A DNA stretch of 8,275 nucleotides from Thermoplasmatales archaeon UBA582 (GTDB lineage Archaea > Thermoplasmatota > Thermoplasmata > Thermoplasmatales > Thermoplasmataceae): assembly GCA_002502705.1 (NCBI GenBank), contig DAQB01000072.1:8159-16433 (forward strand). The letters run 5' to 3'. Of this stretch, positions 1 through 6,549 are shown piece after piece. Numbering within the stretch: the first letter of the stretch is position 1; each line of letters opens with the position of its first letter. The notes below the pieces were generated by a model that had not been told where the DNA came from, did no database searches, and saw only the letters and a list, made by a program, of their open reading frames with translations. Both the position numbers and the translations under genes were made by a program.

Positions 1-33
1 ACCCAGTCTTTCCATAAAATTATTTAGATCCAT
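1..33 (-). CDS. 5' end of a partial gene, possibly formimidoyl-THF cyclodeaminase
   Basis: Only the first 11 codons are inside the window; they read MDLNNFMERLG on the minus strand and run off the left edge. The ATG lies 3 nt beyond the ftcD stop codon, and a GGAGTGA ribosome site (complement of 37-43) overlaps that stop, so the two genes are almost certainly co-transcribed and translationally coupled. In organisms with unfused enzymes, the cyclodeaminase that converts 5-formimidoyl-THF to 5,10-methenyl-THF is often the neighbour of ftcD, and its N-terminus usually begins with a short acidic/hydrophobic helix like this one. That identity rests on position and a weak N-terminal resemblance only. 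The existence of the gene start is much surer than its function. Confidence 0.5.
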   Translation of the reverse strand, partial: MDLNNFMERLG

Positions 34-36
34 AAT

Positions 37-933
37 TCACTCCATCATCTTTTTTTCCAGTATCTGCGATGACTTAAAGCCGTTAAGCTGTAGATAGTAT
101 TTTGATGTTTCTACGAGGGCTTCCATCGGTATGAGACCGATAACCTCTGATTCGTGTATGGATATCCCGAATCTCATCGACTCGAGTTTAACCAGTTCAA
201 AAGCTCTGTAGATTGGCGTTTTGTTGAAATTAGTCAGATTCATTGAAATCTGAACCTGATCCCTATCCTTTAGATAAAAAGCCAATGCTTTTACAAATGT
301 CAATCCCCCATCCTTTGCTCTCAGTGCTTTAGCGATCCTTTTTCCAATTTCCAGATCATTTGTGTTGAGGTTGACATTATAAGCTATTAGATAATCGCGG
401 GAGCCGATTATGGAAGCACCGGCACTTCCAATCTTCTGGGGTCCAAAATCTGGTTTCCAGTGATCGCTTTGTATATTTTCTGTGAGTTCCTCAAGCTGGA
501 AATTCTTGTTCCTTATATCCTCCAAATTTTTTCTATATTCCCTCATCGCGGAATTTCCATACATGTAAACTGGAATTCCCAGCTCATTCCCAACTTTCTC
601 TCCAAGTTTTCTTGATATCTCGATGCATTCATCCATACTTACGCCTGATACTGGTATGAAAGGGATGACATCTGAGGCACCAAACCTCGGATGTTCTCCC
701 TTATGCTTTCCCATATCAATCAGCGCAGCGGCTTCCTTAATTCCCCTATAAGCTGCTTCCAGCGCTGCTTCTGGAGTTGATATAAAAGTGATAACAGATC
801 TGTTATGGTTTGCATCCATCTCGCTGTCAAGTATTTTGACTCCCTCCACAGATGAAATAGCCTGTATAATCTTCTTCACTACCAATTCGTCTTTCCCTTC
901 ACTGAAGTTAGGAACACACTCAACAATTTTCAT
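37..933 (-). CDS. ftcD: Glutamate formimidoyltransferase (formiminotransferase)
   Basis: This cytosolic enzyme moves the formimidoyl group of N-formimidoyl-L-glutamate, from histidine degradation, to tetrahydrofolate. The 298-residue product has the length of the unfused transferase domain. The N-terminus MKIVECVPNFSEG is the family hallmark. The active-site segment at residues 77-95 reads HKGEHPR followed by FGASD and PFIPV; His81 aligns with the general-base His82 of the porcine enzyme. The N-terminal subdomain covers about residues 1-178 and the C-terminal subdomain the rest, ending before any cyclodeaminase domain, so this is not the fused mammalian type. The reading frame extends to a TTG at 948, but ATG 933 gives the canonical N-terminus and sits about 25 bp from a TATA-like box. 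The next gene starts 3 nt after its stop. Identification is firm. Confidence 0.94.
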   Translation of the reverse strand: MKIVECVPNFSEGKDELVVKKIIQAISSVEGVKILDSEMDANHNRSVITFISTPEAALEAAYRGIKEAAALIDMGKHKGEHPRFGASDVIPFIPVSGVSMDECIEISRKLGEKVGNELGIPVYMYGNSAMREYRKNLEDIRNKNFQLEELTENIQSDHWKPDFGPQKIGSAGASIIGSRDYLIAYNVNLNTNDLEIGKRIAKALRAKDGGLTFVKALAFYLKDRDQVQISMNLTNFNKTPIYRAFELVKLESMRFGISIHESEVIGLIPMEALVETSKYYLQLNGFKSSQILEKKMME

Positions 934-954
934 AATGCCGTATATCAAGGTTCC

Positions 955-961
955 TTAAAAA
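955..961 (-). promoter_or_regulatory. TATA box of ftcD, probably leaderless transcript
   Basis: The minus strand reads TTTTTAA here, centred 25 nt upstream of the ftcD ATG at 933. That spacing puts the transcription start at or within a few bases of the ATG, as is common for archaeal leaderless mRNAs. No GGAGG-like site precedes the ATG, which fits. A second A+T-rich stretch (minus-strand GATATTAAAC near 970-979) is an alternative. Confidence 0.4.
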
Positions 962-1141
962 GTCAAAAGTTTAATATCTTTGGTTGTGGGGTCGCGTCCA
1001 GAAGTTTTTCTTTCATGCGCAAAACGATCATAAAGAGCATTTATTGTTTTAGTTCTTCCTAAAAGTAACCAATAATTCTAAACCCGTTTGAGCATAAAAA
1101 AATTATATCGATTCGGCATTCGTGGTTAACTCGTTGCGGGT

Positions 1142-1149
1142 AAATTTAT
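1142..1149 (+). promoter_or_regulatory. TATA box of the R2-like gene
   Basis: AAATTTATA follows a purine-rich BRE-like GGGTA. Its centre is about 26 nt upstream of the ATG at 1172, so a transcript would begin at that codon. This favours 1172 over the upstream ATG at 1157, which lies too close to the box to be transcribed from it. A second candidate, TTATAT at 1103-1108, would start near 1131 and could serve either ATG, with AAGGGG at 1162-1167 as ribosome site for 1172. Confidence 0.4.
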
Positions 1150-1171
1150 ACCTGTTATGTTAAGGGGATAT

Positions 1172-2176
1172 ATGATAAATCCAAGTGAAGCAGGTTTAAC
1201 ACTTCATCAAAGGCTCTCGAAAATCGTTCTATTCAATGAACTCGGTGATCGTTGGATTAGCCGCAGGAAGATTATAGCAGGCAGCAAGACAAGCCTGATG
1301 GAATTGGGAGAACTCAAATATGACTGGCTATACAGTGCTTACCAGGAATTAAAGACTGTCTTCTGGTCAGCTGACAATTTTAAACTTGCTAAGGATCAAA
1401 AGGATCATTCTGTCCTACCAGAAATTGAAAGGAAAACATTCGAGAGTGTTCTAAGTTCACTTGTATTCCTGGAAAGTGAACTATTAGAAAATTATTATGT
1501 AATAGGACCATACTTCAGCGCACCGGAGGCAACCATAGTCGTCAGTGAATTAACCTCCCAAACCACTTATCACTGTTATGCGCTTTCTCAAATTCTAAGG
1601 AATACTATAGACAAGGCAGACATAGATTCTGTTTACAACAGCTGGAGAACTCAGGACGGACTCAGACAAAGGAACAAAAACATTAACATCAGATTTCTTG
1701 AATTCACAAACAACCAAACTGTGGAAAACTTCCTGCTTGGGCTCGCCACAATTTCAACAATACAACTTGTGCTCATACCATCTGAGCTGAGCCTTGTCTA
1801 TTCAATCACGCGGAGAGGCAAGATGACCTCAACCGCTGAAATTCTAAAAAGAATACAGAGAGATCTGGATTTGCATGCCCAGATCTTGATACGAATATAT
1901 TTAACAATTTTAAATGAGAACCCCGCACTTAACTCTCAGGAACTTAAAACCTCAATTGTCAAACTCATGAGGGATATCACTAATATGGAGACAGATTTCA
2001 CCCAGATTCTGTCAGAAAACATGATTCCTGGGTTAAACAATCTCGTCGTGGCCAAATTTACGCAGGCGCGGACAAACAAGGTGTTGAAGGAATTTTCGTT
2101 AGAACCTTTGTTCCCCGGTGTCGGCGGACAACCAATCCCATGGTTTGAGGGCTATTCAGAACTAAAAAACAGATAA
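1172..2176 (+). CDS. Degenerate R2-like protein (ribonucleotide reductase beta paralog lacking most metal ligands)
   Basis: The 334-residue product is a paralog of the R2 encoded at 4588. It aligns without gaps from Trp65 through the KRIQRD helix near residues 226-231 (about 26% identity over one 76-residue stretch). Of the six R2 ligands it has Glu101 for Asp, Thr131 for Glu, His134, Gln198 for Glu, Leu232 for Glu, and His235; the radical Tyr is Leu138. Trp65 and Asp231, equivalents of E. coli W48 and D237, are kept. The protein ends shortly after a conserved PWFEGY segment and lacks the R1-docking tail. A normal diiron/tyrosyl cofactor is therefore very unlikely. The frame is intact and the spacing exact, so it is probably functional. 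A role as a beta-prime structural, metallation or regulatory partner of R2 is inferred. Start 1172 is chosen from the TATA position; ATG 1157 would add five residues. Confidence 0.85.
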   Translation: MINPSEAGLTLHQRLSKIVLFNELGDRWISRRKIIAGSKTSLMELGELKYDWLYSAYQELKTVFWSADNFKLAKDQKDHSVLPEIERKTFESVLSSLVFLESELLENYYVIGPYFSAPEATIVVSELTSQTTYHCYALSQILRNTIDKADIDSVYNSWRTQDGLRQRNKNINIRFLEFTNNQTVENFLLGLATISTIQLVLIPSELSLVYSITRRGKMTSTAEILKRIQRDLDLHAQILIRIYLTILNENPALNSQELKTSIVKLMRDITNMETDFTQILSENMIPGLNNLVVAKFTQARTNKVLKEFSLEPLFPGVGGQPIPWFEGYSELKNR

Positions 2177-2199
2177 AATTCAAGTCTCACAAAACATGG

Positions 2200-2215
2200 T
2201 GACCAGATATGGTCA
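2200..2215. repeat. Inverted repeat TGACC-N6-GGTCA
   Basis: A perfect 5-bp inverted repeat with a six-base centre AGATAT lies 24 bp after the stop of the R2-like gene and about 45 bp upstream of the R1 TATA box. Together with the palindrome at 2221-2240 it forms a tandem pair whose centres are 23 bp apart and share the central AGATA. It could be an operator, or a hairpin in read-through RNA from the upstream gene. Function is inferred. Confidence 0.5.
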
Positions 2216-2220
2216 ATATT

Positions 2221-2240
2221 TGTTATCAGATAAGATAACA
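2221..2240. repeat. Inverted repeat TGTTATC-N6-GATAACA
   Basis: A perfect 7-bp inverted repeat around AGATAA ends about 20 bp upstream of the R1 TATA box. This is where an archaeal activator, or a repressor interfering with TBP/TFB, would bind. It does not resemble the bacterial NrdR box in a way I can support. It may act with the weaker palindrome at 2200-2215. Confidence 0.55.
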
Positions 2241-2260
2241 TATAAGATACAAAAAAAACT

Positions 2261-2268
2261 TTTATAAG
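2261..2268 (+). promoter_or_regulatory. TATA box of the R1-R2 operon
   Basis: TTTATAAG, preceded by an A-rich BRE-like run (AAAAAAAAC at 2251-2259), is the best archaeal promoter in the window. The predicted start is near 2289-2293, giving a leader of about 70 nt before the R1 ATG. R1-R2 can therefore be transcribed independently of the upstream R2-like gene. Confidence 0.6.
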
Positions 2269-2334
2269 TTAGAACATTGAAAATTTTACACGTTTTACGC
2301 TCGACCAAAATATCGGGCATTTCGGAACGTGTAA

Positions 2335-2360
2335 AGAGGTGAATGTCCTGGAATTTATAA
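2335..2360 (+). promoter_or_regulatory. Ribosome site with five-codon leader ORF overlapping the R1 start
   Basis: AGAGGTGA at 2335-2342 is the strongest ribosome site in the R1 leader but lies 17 nt from the preferred R1 ATG at 2360. It directly abuts ATG 2343, which opens a five-codon frame (MSWNL) whose stop TAA overlaps the R1 ATG as TAATG. Translation of this short frame could deliver ribosomes to R1 by coupling. Alternatively R1 starts at GTG 2339, but that codon lies inside the ribosome site itself. The sequence is plain; the function is inference. Confidence 0.35.
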
Positions 2361-4600
2361 TGAAACCAACTAAGGTGATTAACAGAGAAGGCAAAGAAAT
2401 ACCGATTGACATAACGAAAATAAGGGCTGTCATAACGAAAGCTTGCGATGGGCTGTCTGTTGATCCGATGGAACTTGAACTTGACGCTCAGATACATTTC
2501 ACTGATAGAATCTCAACCAAAACAATACAAGAAACTCTGATTAAGGTTGCAAATGAGAAAGTCTCTATAAAATATCCTGACTGGACTTTCGTAGCTGCAA
2601 GACTGCTTTTACATCATCTTTACAAGGAATCTTCACTTCAACGAGGCACGCCGTACGGTAACTTCAGGAATCTCGTAAGTAAGCTTGTGGATGAAGGGAG
2701 ATACGATGGTCGCGTTCTAAACGAATATACGGAAATGGATTTTGAAATGTTTGAAAAGGCTATCAGACCTGAAAGGGACCTGCTTTTAAGCTACCCTGGA
2801 CTCAAACACCTTAATGATAGATATGCCATCCATTCAAAAGACGGGAAATGGTTTGAGCTCCCGCAGGATACATTCATGGGCGTTTCGATATATCTTGCGC
2901 TGGCCGAGAAACCTGAATCTAGAGTGTACTGGGCCCTCAAGTTTTACGAAGTGCTTTCTAACCTTTACATAACAATGGCTACCCCCACACTCGCGCAGGC
3001 CAGGAGACCGAATGGTCAGCTCAGCTCATGTTTTATTGACACTCCTGACGATTCAATATCAGGAATATTTGATGGTTTAACATCCTTTGCAAAAATATCA
3101 CAGAATGGGGGTGGAATGGGCGTATATCTTGGTCATGTAAGGGCACTTGGAAGCTCGATCCGAGACTATGCGGGTGTAGGAAGCGGGGTTATACCGTGGG
3201 TTCGTCTCTATAATGATACTGCTGTATCGGTCAATCAATTGGGTCAGAGAGCTGGTGCAGTGAGCATATGGCTTGATATCTGGCACAAGGATGTTATAGA
3301 TTTCCTTGATCTTAAGACAAATAACGGAGATGAAAGGAGAAAGGCACACGACGTCTTCCCGGGTCTGTGTGTTCCAGACATTTTCTATGAAACACTGTCA
3401 AAAGGAGAGAAATGGTATTTAATGGACCCCCATGAGATCCGTACTAAAAAGGGCTGGGCTCTGGAGGATTCTTGGGGCGATGATTTCGATAAGCGTTATC
3501 ATGAATGTATTCAGGACGATTCTATTTCAAAGGTAGAAATAAATTCTCTTGAGCTGATGGGTTTAATTCTGAAGAGCCTTTATGAATCCGGCGGGCCATT
3601 CATAATGAACCGTGACACTGTTAACAGGTTGAATCCCAACAAGCACACTGGTATGATTTACTCCTCCAATCTATGTACTGAGATAACGCAGAACCAGTCT
3701 TCAACCATCAGAACTTCAAATACTCAGGTTGATGGTGAAATTGTTTCAAAATTCAAGGTTGGAGACATGGTTGTTTGCAACCTTTCATCCATAAACCTCG
3801 GAAAAACGAACACTCCTGATCTTCTCTCTGAGGTGATTCCAGTTCAGGTAAGGATGCTTGACAATGTGATTACGCTTAACAACCTTCCAGTGCCTCAGGC
3901 AACAGTCACAAACATGAAATACAGGGCTATAGGTATAGGTGTATCAGGGTATCACCAGCTTCTCGTTCAGAATGGAATAGACTGGGAGTCAGAGGAACAC
4001 GTCAAATTTGCAGACAGGTTATTTGAGGAGATAAATTATCATGCTATACGCGCAAGCTGCGATCTGGCTGCTGAAAGGGGCGCTTATCCACTCTTTAAAG
4101 GAAGTGACTGGGAAACCGGTGATTATTTTGAAATGAGAAACTATAAAGACGAGAAATGGACCAAACTTGCATCTGATGTAAGGCAAAACGGAATCAGAAA
4201 TGGATATCTAATGGCAATTGCACCCACAGGAAGCACGAGCGTGATTGCAGGTTCGACCGCTACAGTGGATCCAATATTCAAGCCAGTCTTCACTGAGGAG
4301 AAAAAGGGATTTATTATCAAGAGAGTAGCTCCTGACCTGAATGTGGATAATATTCATCTATACAAGGAGGCGCATTCAATCGATCAGGAGTGGAGCATAA
4401 AGGCCGCTGCAGCAAGGCAGAGGCATCTAGACCAATCCCAGTCCCTTAACTTATATGCCACTGAGGCCATGGATGAAACATCATTCCTTAATCTTTATTA
4501 CAACGCCTGGAAACTCGGTGTCAAGACGATATATTATTTCAGGAACTTCACCAAGGAAGAGGAACCTGTAAAGGAGGAATGTGAATCATGCCAGGCATAA
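2360..4600 (+). CDS. nrdA: Class I ribonucleoside-diphosphate reductase, large (alpha, R1) subunit
   Basis: This is the catalytic subunit that reduces ribonucleoside diphosphates to deoxyribonucleotides in the cytosol, using a radical supplied by R2. The 746-residue product begins with an ATP-cone allosteric domain (about residues 5-90, VINREGKEIPID then KIRAVITKA). The radical-barrel residues are all present: Cys224 in SSCFI, the N437-L-C439-T-E441 motif with the thiyl-radical Cys, and Cys473 in VVCNLSSINLG. The pair Tyr725-Tyr726 in IYYF matches E. coli Y730-Y731. The tail ends in CESC (Cys741, Cys744), the thiol pair that regenerates the active site. There is no cobalamin-enzyme architecture, so this is class I with an ATP cone (NrdA type). 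ATG 2360 puts the first ATP-cone motif at the same distance from Met as in E. coli NrdA; GTG 2339 would add seven residues. The gene overlaps R2 by 13 nt. Confidence 0.95.
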   Translation: MKPTKVINREGKEIPIDITKIRAVITKACDGLSVDPMELELDAQIHFTDRISTKTIQETLIKVANEKVSIKYPDWTFVAARLLLHHLYKESSLQRGTPYGNFRNLVSKLVDEGRYDGRVLNEYTEMDFEMFEKAIRPERDLLLSYPGLKHLNDRYAIHSKDGKWFELPQDTFMGVSIYLALAEKPESRVYWALKFYEVLSNLYITMATPTLAQARRPNGQLSSCFIDTPDDSISGIFDGLTSFAKISQNGGGMGVYLGHVRALGSSIRDYAGVGSGVIPWVRLYNDTAVSVNQLGQRAGAVSIWLDIWHKDVIDFLDLKTNNGDERRKAHDVFPGLCVPDIFYETLSKGEKWYLMDPHEIRTKKGWALEDSWGDDFDKRYHECIQDDSISKVEINSLELMGLILKSLYESGGPFIMNRDTVNRLNPNKHTGMIYSSNLCTEITQNQSSTIRTSNTQVDGEIVSKFKVGDMVVCNLSSINLGKTNTPDLLSEVIPVQVRMLDNVITLNNLPVPQATVTNMKYRAIGIGVSGYHQLLVQNGIDWESEEHVKFADRLFEEINYHAIRASCDLAAERGAYPLFKGSDWETGDYFEMRNYKDEKWTKLASDVRQNGIRNGYLMAIAPTGSTSVIAGSTATVDPIFKPVFTEEKKGFIIKRVAPDLNVDNIHLYKEAHSIDQEWSIKAAAARQRHLDQSQSLNLYATEAMDETSFLNLYYNAWKLGVKTIYYFRNFTKEEEPVKEECESCQA
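4571..4577 (+). promoter_or_regulatory. Ribosome site of R2 inside the R1 tail
   Basis: AAGGAGG lies 10 nt before the R2 ATG at 4588, within the codons just ahead of the CESC motif of R1. An intervening ATG at 4579 is followed at once by TGA, so it cannot be the start. This fixes the R2 start at 4588 and supports translation from the R1 message. Confidence 0.75.
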
Positions 4601-5652
4601 GCGAGAAACTTCAGAAAAAGCTTCTATTCAATCCTGATGGAACAAGGGAACTTGGTCAGCAGAGACTTGTTGGGGGCAAATCCACTAACCTGATCGAGTT
4701 CGCTAACTGCAAATATTCCTGGGCAGAGCAGCTTTACAGGAAAATGAGGCAGTTCTTCTGGATCCCGGACGAGATCCCTCTTGGTGATGATAAGAGGCAG
4801 TTTCCAAAGCTCACGGAATATGAGCAATCTGCATACAAGAAGACACTTGCATTTCTTATCTTTCTTGACAGCATCCAGGTAGACAACCTCGGCGCACTCG
4901 CCCTGTACATTACGGCTCCGGAGGTCGTTGCCTGCCTTAAGACGCAGGCTTTCTTTGAAACAATTCATGCGCAGAGTTACGACTATCTTTTGACATCTGT
5001 TGTGGATTCACTTACAAGGGATGAAGTCTATACCATGTGGAAGGACGACAGTATCCTTCTGACAAGAAATAAATTCATAACCGATCAGTACCAGGAATTC
5101 ATTGATAATCCCAACGAGAAGGCGTTCATCCGATCATGCATGGCAGACTACCTGCTTGAGGGAATATACTTCTACAGCGGTTTTGCATTCTTTTATTCAC
5201 TTGGCAGGCAGGACAAAATGGGTGGCACAGTTAGCCTAATAAGGTTAATACAAAGGGATGAAAACACCCACCTTGCCCTGTTCACACATATCCTGAGGAC
5301 TCTTCAAGAAGAGAATCCGGAATGGTTTGACGCCGATATCAAGGCTGAACTTTTGTCTATGCTGAAAACTGCCGTGGATCATGAGATATCATGGGGAAAA
5401 TATGTGACAAGAAACCAGATTCTAGGATTATCCGATTCCATCATTGAATCATATATCAAGTACCTCGGTAATCTCAGGGCAGAGGCCATTGGTCTTGGTT
5501 CACCTTACGGGAACATAAAGCATCCGATGCCATGGGTCGACACTTATGCAGCGATGAATTCCACAAAAACAGACTTTTTTGAGCGAAAGGTAACCAACTA
5601 CCAGAAATTTGGCGGTTCTATGAAATTTGACAATCTGAAACCACCATCATAA
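4588..5652 (+). CDS. nrdB: Class I ribonucleoside-diphosphate reductase, small (beta, R2) subunit
   Basis: The 354-residue protein is the ferritin-fold subunit that stores the radical needed by R1. All metal ligands are visible: Asp94 (FLDSIQ), Glu124 and His127 (FETIH), Glu191 (LLEGIYF), and Glu225 and His228 (RDENTH). Tyr131, four residues after His127, matches the radical Tyr122 of E. coli, so an oxygen-generated metal/tyrosyl cofactor is expected rather than the Tyr-less class Ic type. Trp58 and Asp224 match W48 and D237 of the radical-transfer path. The C-terminal tail after PWVDTY, about 35 residues and rich in Lys, Phe and Gly, should dock on R1. It is co-transcribed with R1, overlapping it by 13 nt. 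Which metals are used (Fe2 or Mn2) cannot be read from the sequence. Dependence on O2 implies aerobic growth. Confidence 0.95.
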   Translation: MPGISEKLQKKLLFNPDGTRELGQQRLVGGKSTNLIEFANCKYSWAEQLYRKMRQFFWIPDEIPLGDDKRQFPKLTEYEQSAYKKTLAFLIFLDSIQVDNLGALALYITAPEVVACLKTQAFFETIHAQSYDYLLTSVVDSLTRDEVYTMWKDDSILLTRNKFITDQYQEFIDNPNEKAFIRSCMADYLLEGIYFYSGFAFFYSLGRQDKMGGTVSLIRLIQRDENTHLALFTHILRTLQEENPEWFDADIKAELLSMLKTAVDHEISWGKYVTRNQILGLSDSIIESYIKYLGNLRAEAIGLGSPYGNIKHPMPWVDTYAAMNSTKTDFFERKVTNYQKFGGSMKFDNLKPPS

Positions 5653-5678
5653 AAACAAGTAATCTCAAAAAATAAATT

Positions 5679-5683
5679 TTTAA
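5679..5683 (+). terminator. Possible oligo-T terminator after R2
   Basis: The 59-bp gap between the convergent R2 and zinc-ribbon genes contains AAATTTTTAAAA. A short T-run without a strong hairpin is compatible with archaeal termination. The evidence is weak. Confidence 0.25.
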
Positions 5684-5711
5684 AATCATGCGATGAGGGT
5701 TGTTGATCTCA

Positions 5712-6479
5712 TCAGGAAAACTCTTCCTTGACCCCAAGTATTTTTGATCTTAATGTCCTCAGTGAGAAAAGCAGTACTATCCCTCCAAGGAACGATAATA
5801 GAAACAGCAAAACACCACCAATTTTTACTGGTCCGTAATTAAATCTGGCTCCAAGTTTATATATAGCAAGGCAGACCATGACATATCCGATAAAAGCAAA
5901 TATACCTCCGAGAATCAGGAGCGCCGCTCCACCTATAAGGGTAAGGTAATTCGAGAATAGATACGAAAGAGCAAAACCTGATGCTGAATAGCCATGGATA
6001 ACACCGAGAGTCTCTAACGTGCCCGGTATCAGGATGATAAGACCAACAAACAGGAGATACGTGCCGGTTACACCTGTCTTGTATTCAGAATCTATGATCC
6101 TCATCATCGAGAAACCTTTCCGCATAAGGATGAACGCAACGATTGATATCGCAATCATTGCAATTAAAGTGTAAGAAAGAAGCGGTATCGACGATGCAAG
6201 CTTTGAGGAGTCAACAACGCCTGAGCTGTAATAAGGTGAAAACTTGTCAAAAAGAAGGTTAACCTGAAACGGTGAAACTACTATGTAAAGAATTTCCTCT
6301 ACAATGAATAGCGGCATTGCATACCTGATAAAATCTATCCCTCTGCTAAATATTCCTCTTCTGTCAATCCTGATTCTTGATTCAGCTGTAACTGAACGCG
6401 GCAGGATTGCGGCGCATATTACGCAGTTTTCCAGCACATCTTCATTCAATGCACCGCATCTCTTGCACTCTCTAACCAT
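5712..6479 (-). CDS. Zinc-ribbon multi-pass membrane protein of unknown function
   Basis: I do not recognise a specific function. The 255-residue product starts with a compact zinc ribbon, CxxC-x10-CxxC (Cys5, Cys8, Cys19, Cys22), followed by a basic linker. About five hydrophobic membrane segments follow, near residues 52-70, 98-119, 139-160, 178-206 and 218-240. The last part, with GYVMVCLAIYKLGARFNYG and then KIGGVL, resembles archaeal membrane families such as DUF973 or DUF996; I offer that from memory of the pattern only. The ribbon is probably cytoplasmic. The frame extends to 6542, but ATG 6479 places the protein start just before the ribbon and 26 nt from a good TATA box, which indicates a leaderless mRNA. 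The gene is convergent with the RNR operon and shows no functional link to it. Confidence 0.8.
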   Translation of the reverse strand: MVRECKRCGALNEDVLENCVICAAILPRSVTAESRIRIDRRGIFSRGIDFIRYAMPLFIVEEILYIVVSPFQVNLLFDKFSPYYSSGVVDSSKLASSIPLLSYTLIAMIAISIVAFILMRKGFSMMRIIDSEYKTGVTGTYLLFVGLIILIPGTLETLGVIHGYSASGFALSYLFSNYLTLIGGAALLILGGIFAFIGYVMVCLAIYKLGARFNYGPVKIGGVLLFLLSFLGGIVLLFSLRTLRSKILGVKEEFS

Positions 6480-6500
6480 ACTGCCATTGAATACAAAACA

Positions 6501-6510
6501 ATATATAATA
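6501..6510 (-). promoter_or_regulatory. TATA box of the zinc-ribbon membrane protein
   Basis: The minus strand reads TATTATATAT, centred about 26 nt upstream of ATG 6479. No ribosome site lies between them, so a leaderless transcript is likely. The position argues against the longer frame starting at 6542, since most of the extra codons would lie upstream of the transcription start. Confidence 0.55.
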
Positions 6511-6540
6511 ATAATGATTTTCTTTTGAGCTCGAAATTCC

Positions 6541-6547
6541 AAAAAAA
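6541..6547 (-). terminator. Possible T-run terminator downstream of tRNA-Leu
   Basis: The minus strand has a run of seven or so T about 105 nt after the tRNA 3' end and before the next minus-strand promoter. It could stop tRNA transcription. There is no other support. Confidence 0.2.
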
Positions 6548-6549
6548 TA

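Noticed and set aside
1015..1062. 15-codon open frame (MRKTIIKSIYCFSSS) between the divergent genes
   Set aside because: No ribosome site or well placed TATA box and no recognisable motif; expected by chance.
1172..2176. The R2-like gene as a simple pseudogene
   Set aside because: The frame is open over its whole length, with no frameshift, exact core spacing to R2 and several structural residues retained.
1172..2176. The R2-like gene as a class Ie R2 or an R2-like ligand-binding oxidase
   Set aside because: Class Ie keeps the Tyr that becomes DOPA and normally has Lys at the last Glu position; here they are Leu and Leu. R2-like oxidases keep the metal ligands, which are lost here.
2191..2207. 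Similarity between AAACATGGTGACCAGAT here and AAACATGGTAATCAGAT at 6851-6867
   Set aside because: Fifteen of 17 matches between two places in a window of this size is about what chance predicts, and the second copy overlaps a coding 3' end.
3098..3349. Antisense frames within R1, R2, the 2213-2497 region and the alkyltransferase
   Set aside because: They lie opposite well conserved coding sequence or the R1 promoter and show no family motifs; they are shadows.
2360..4600. Cobalamin-dependent class II RNR (NrdJ), known in Thermoplasma
   Set aside because: The product has an ATP cone, NLCTE, the Tyr-Tyr pair of the radical path and an overlapping complete R2 gene, all of which indicate class I.
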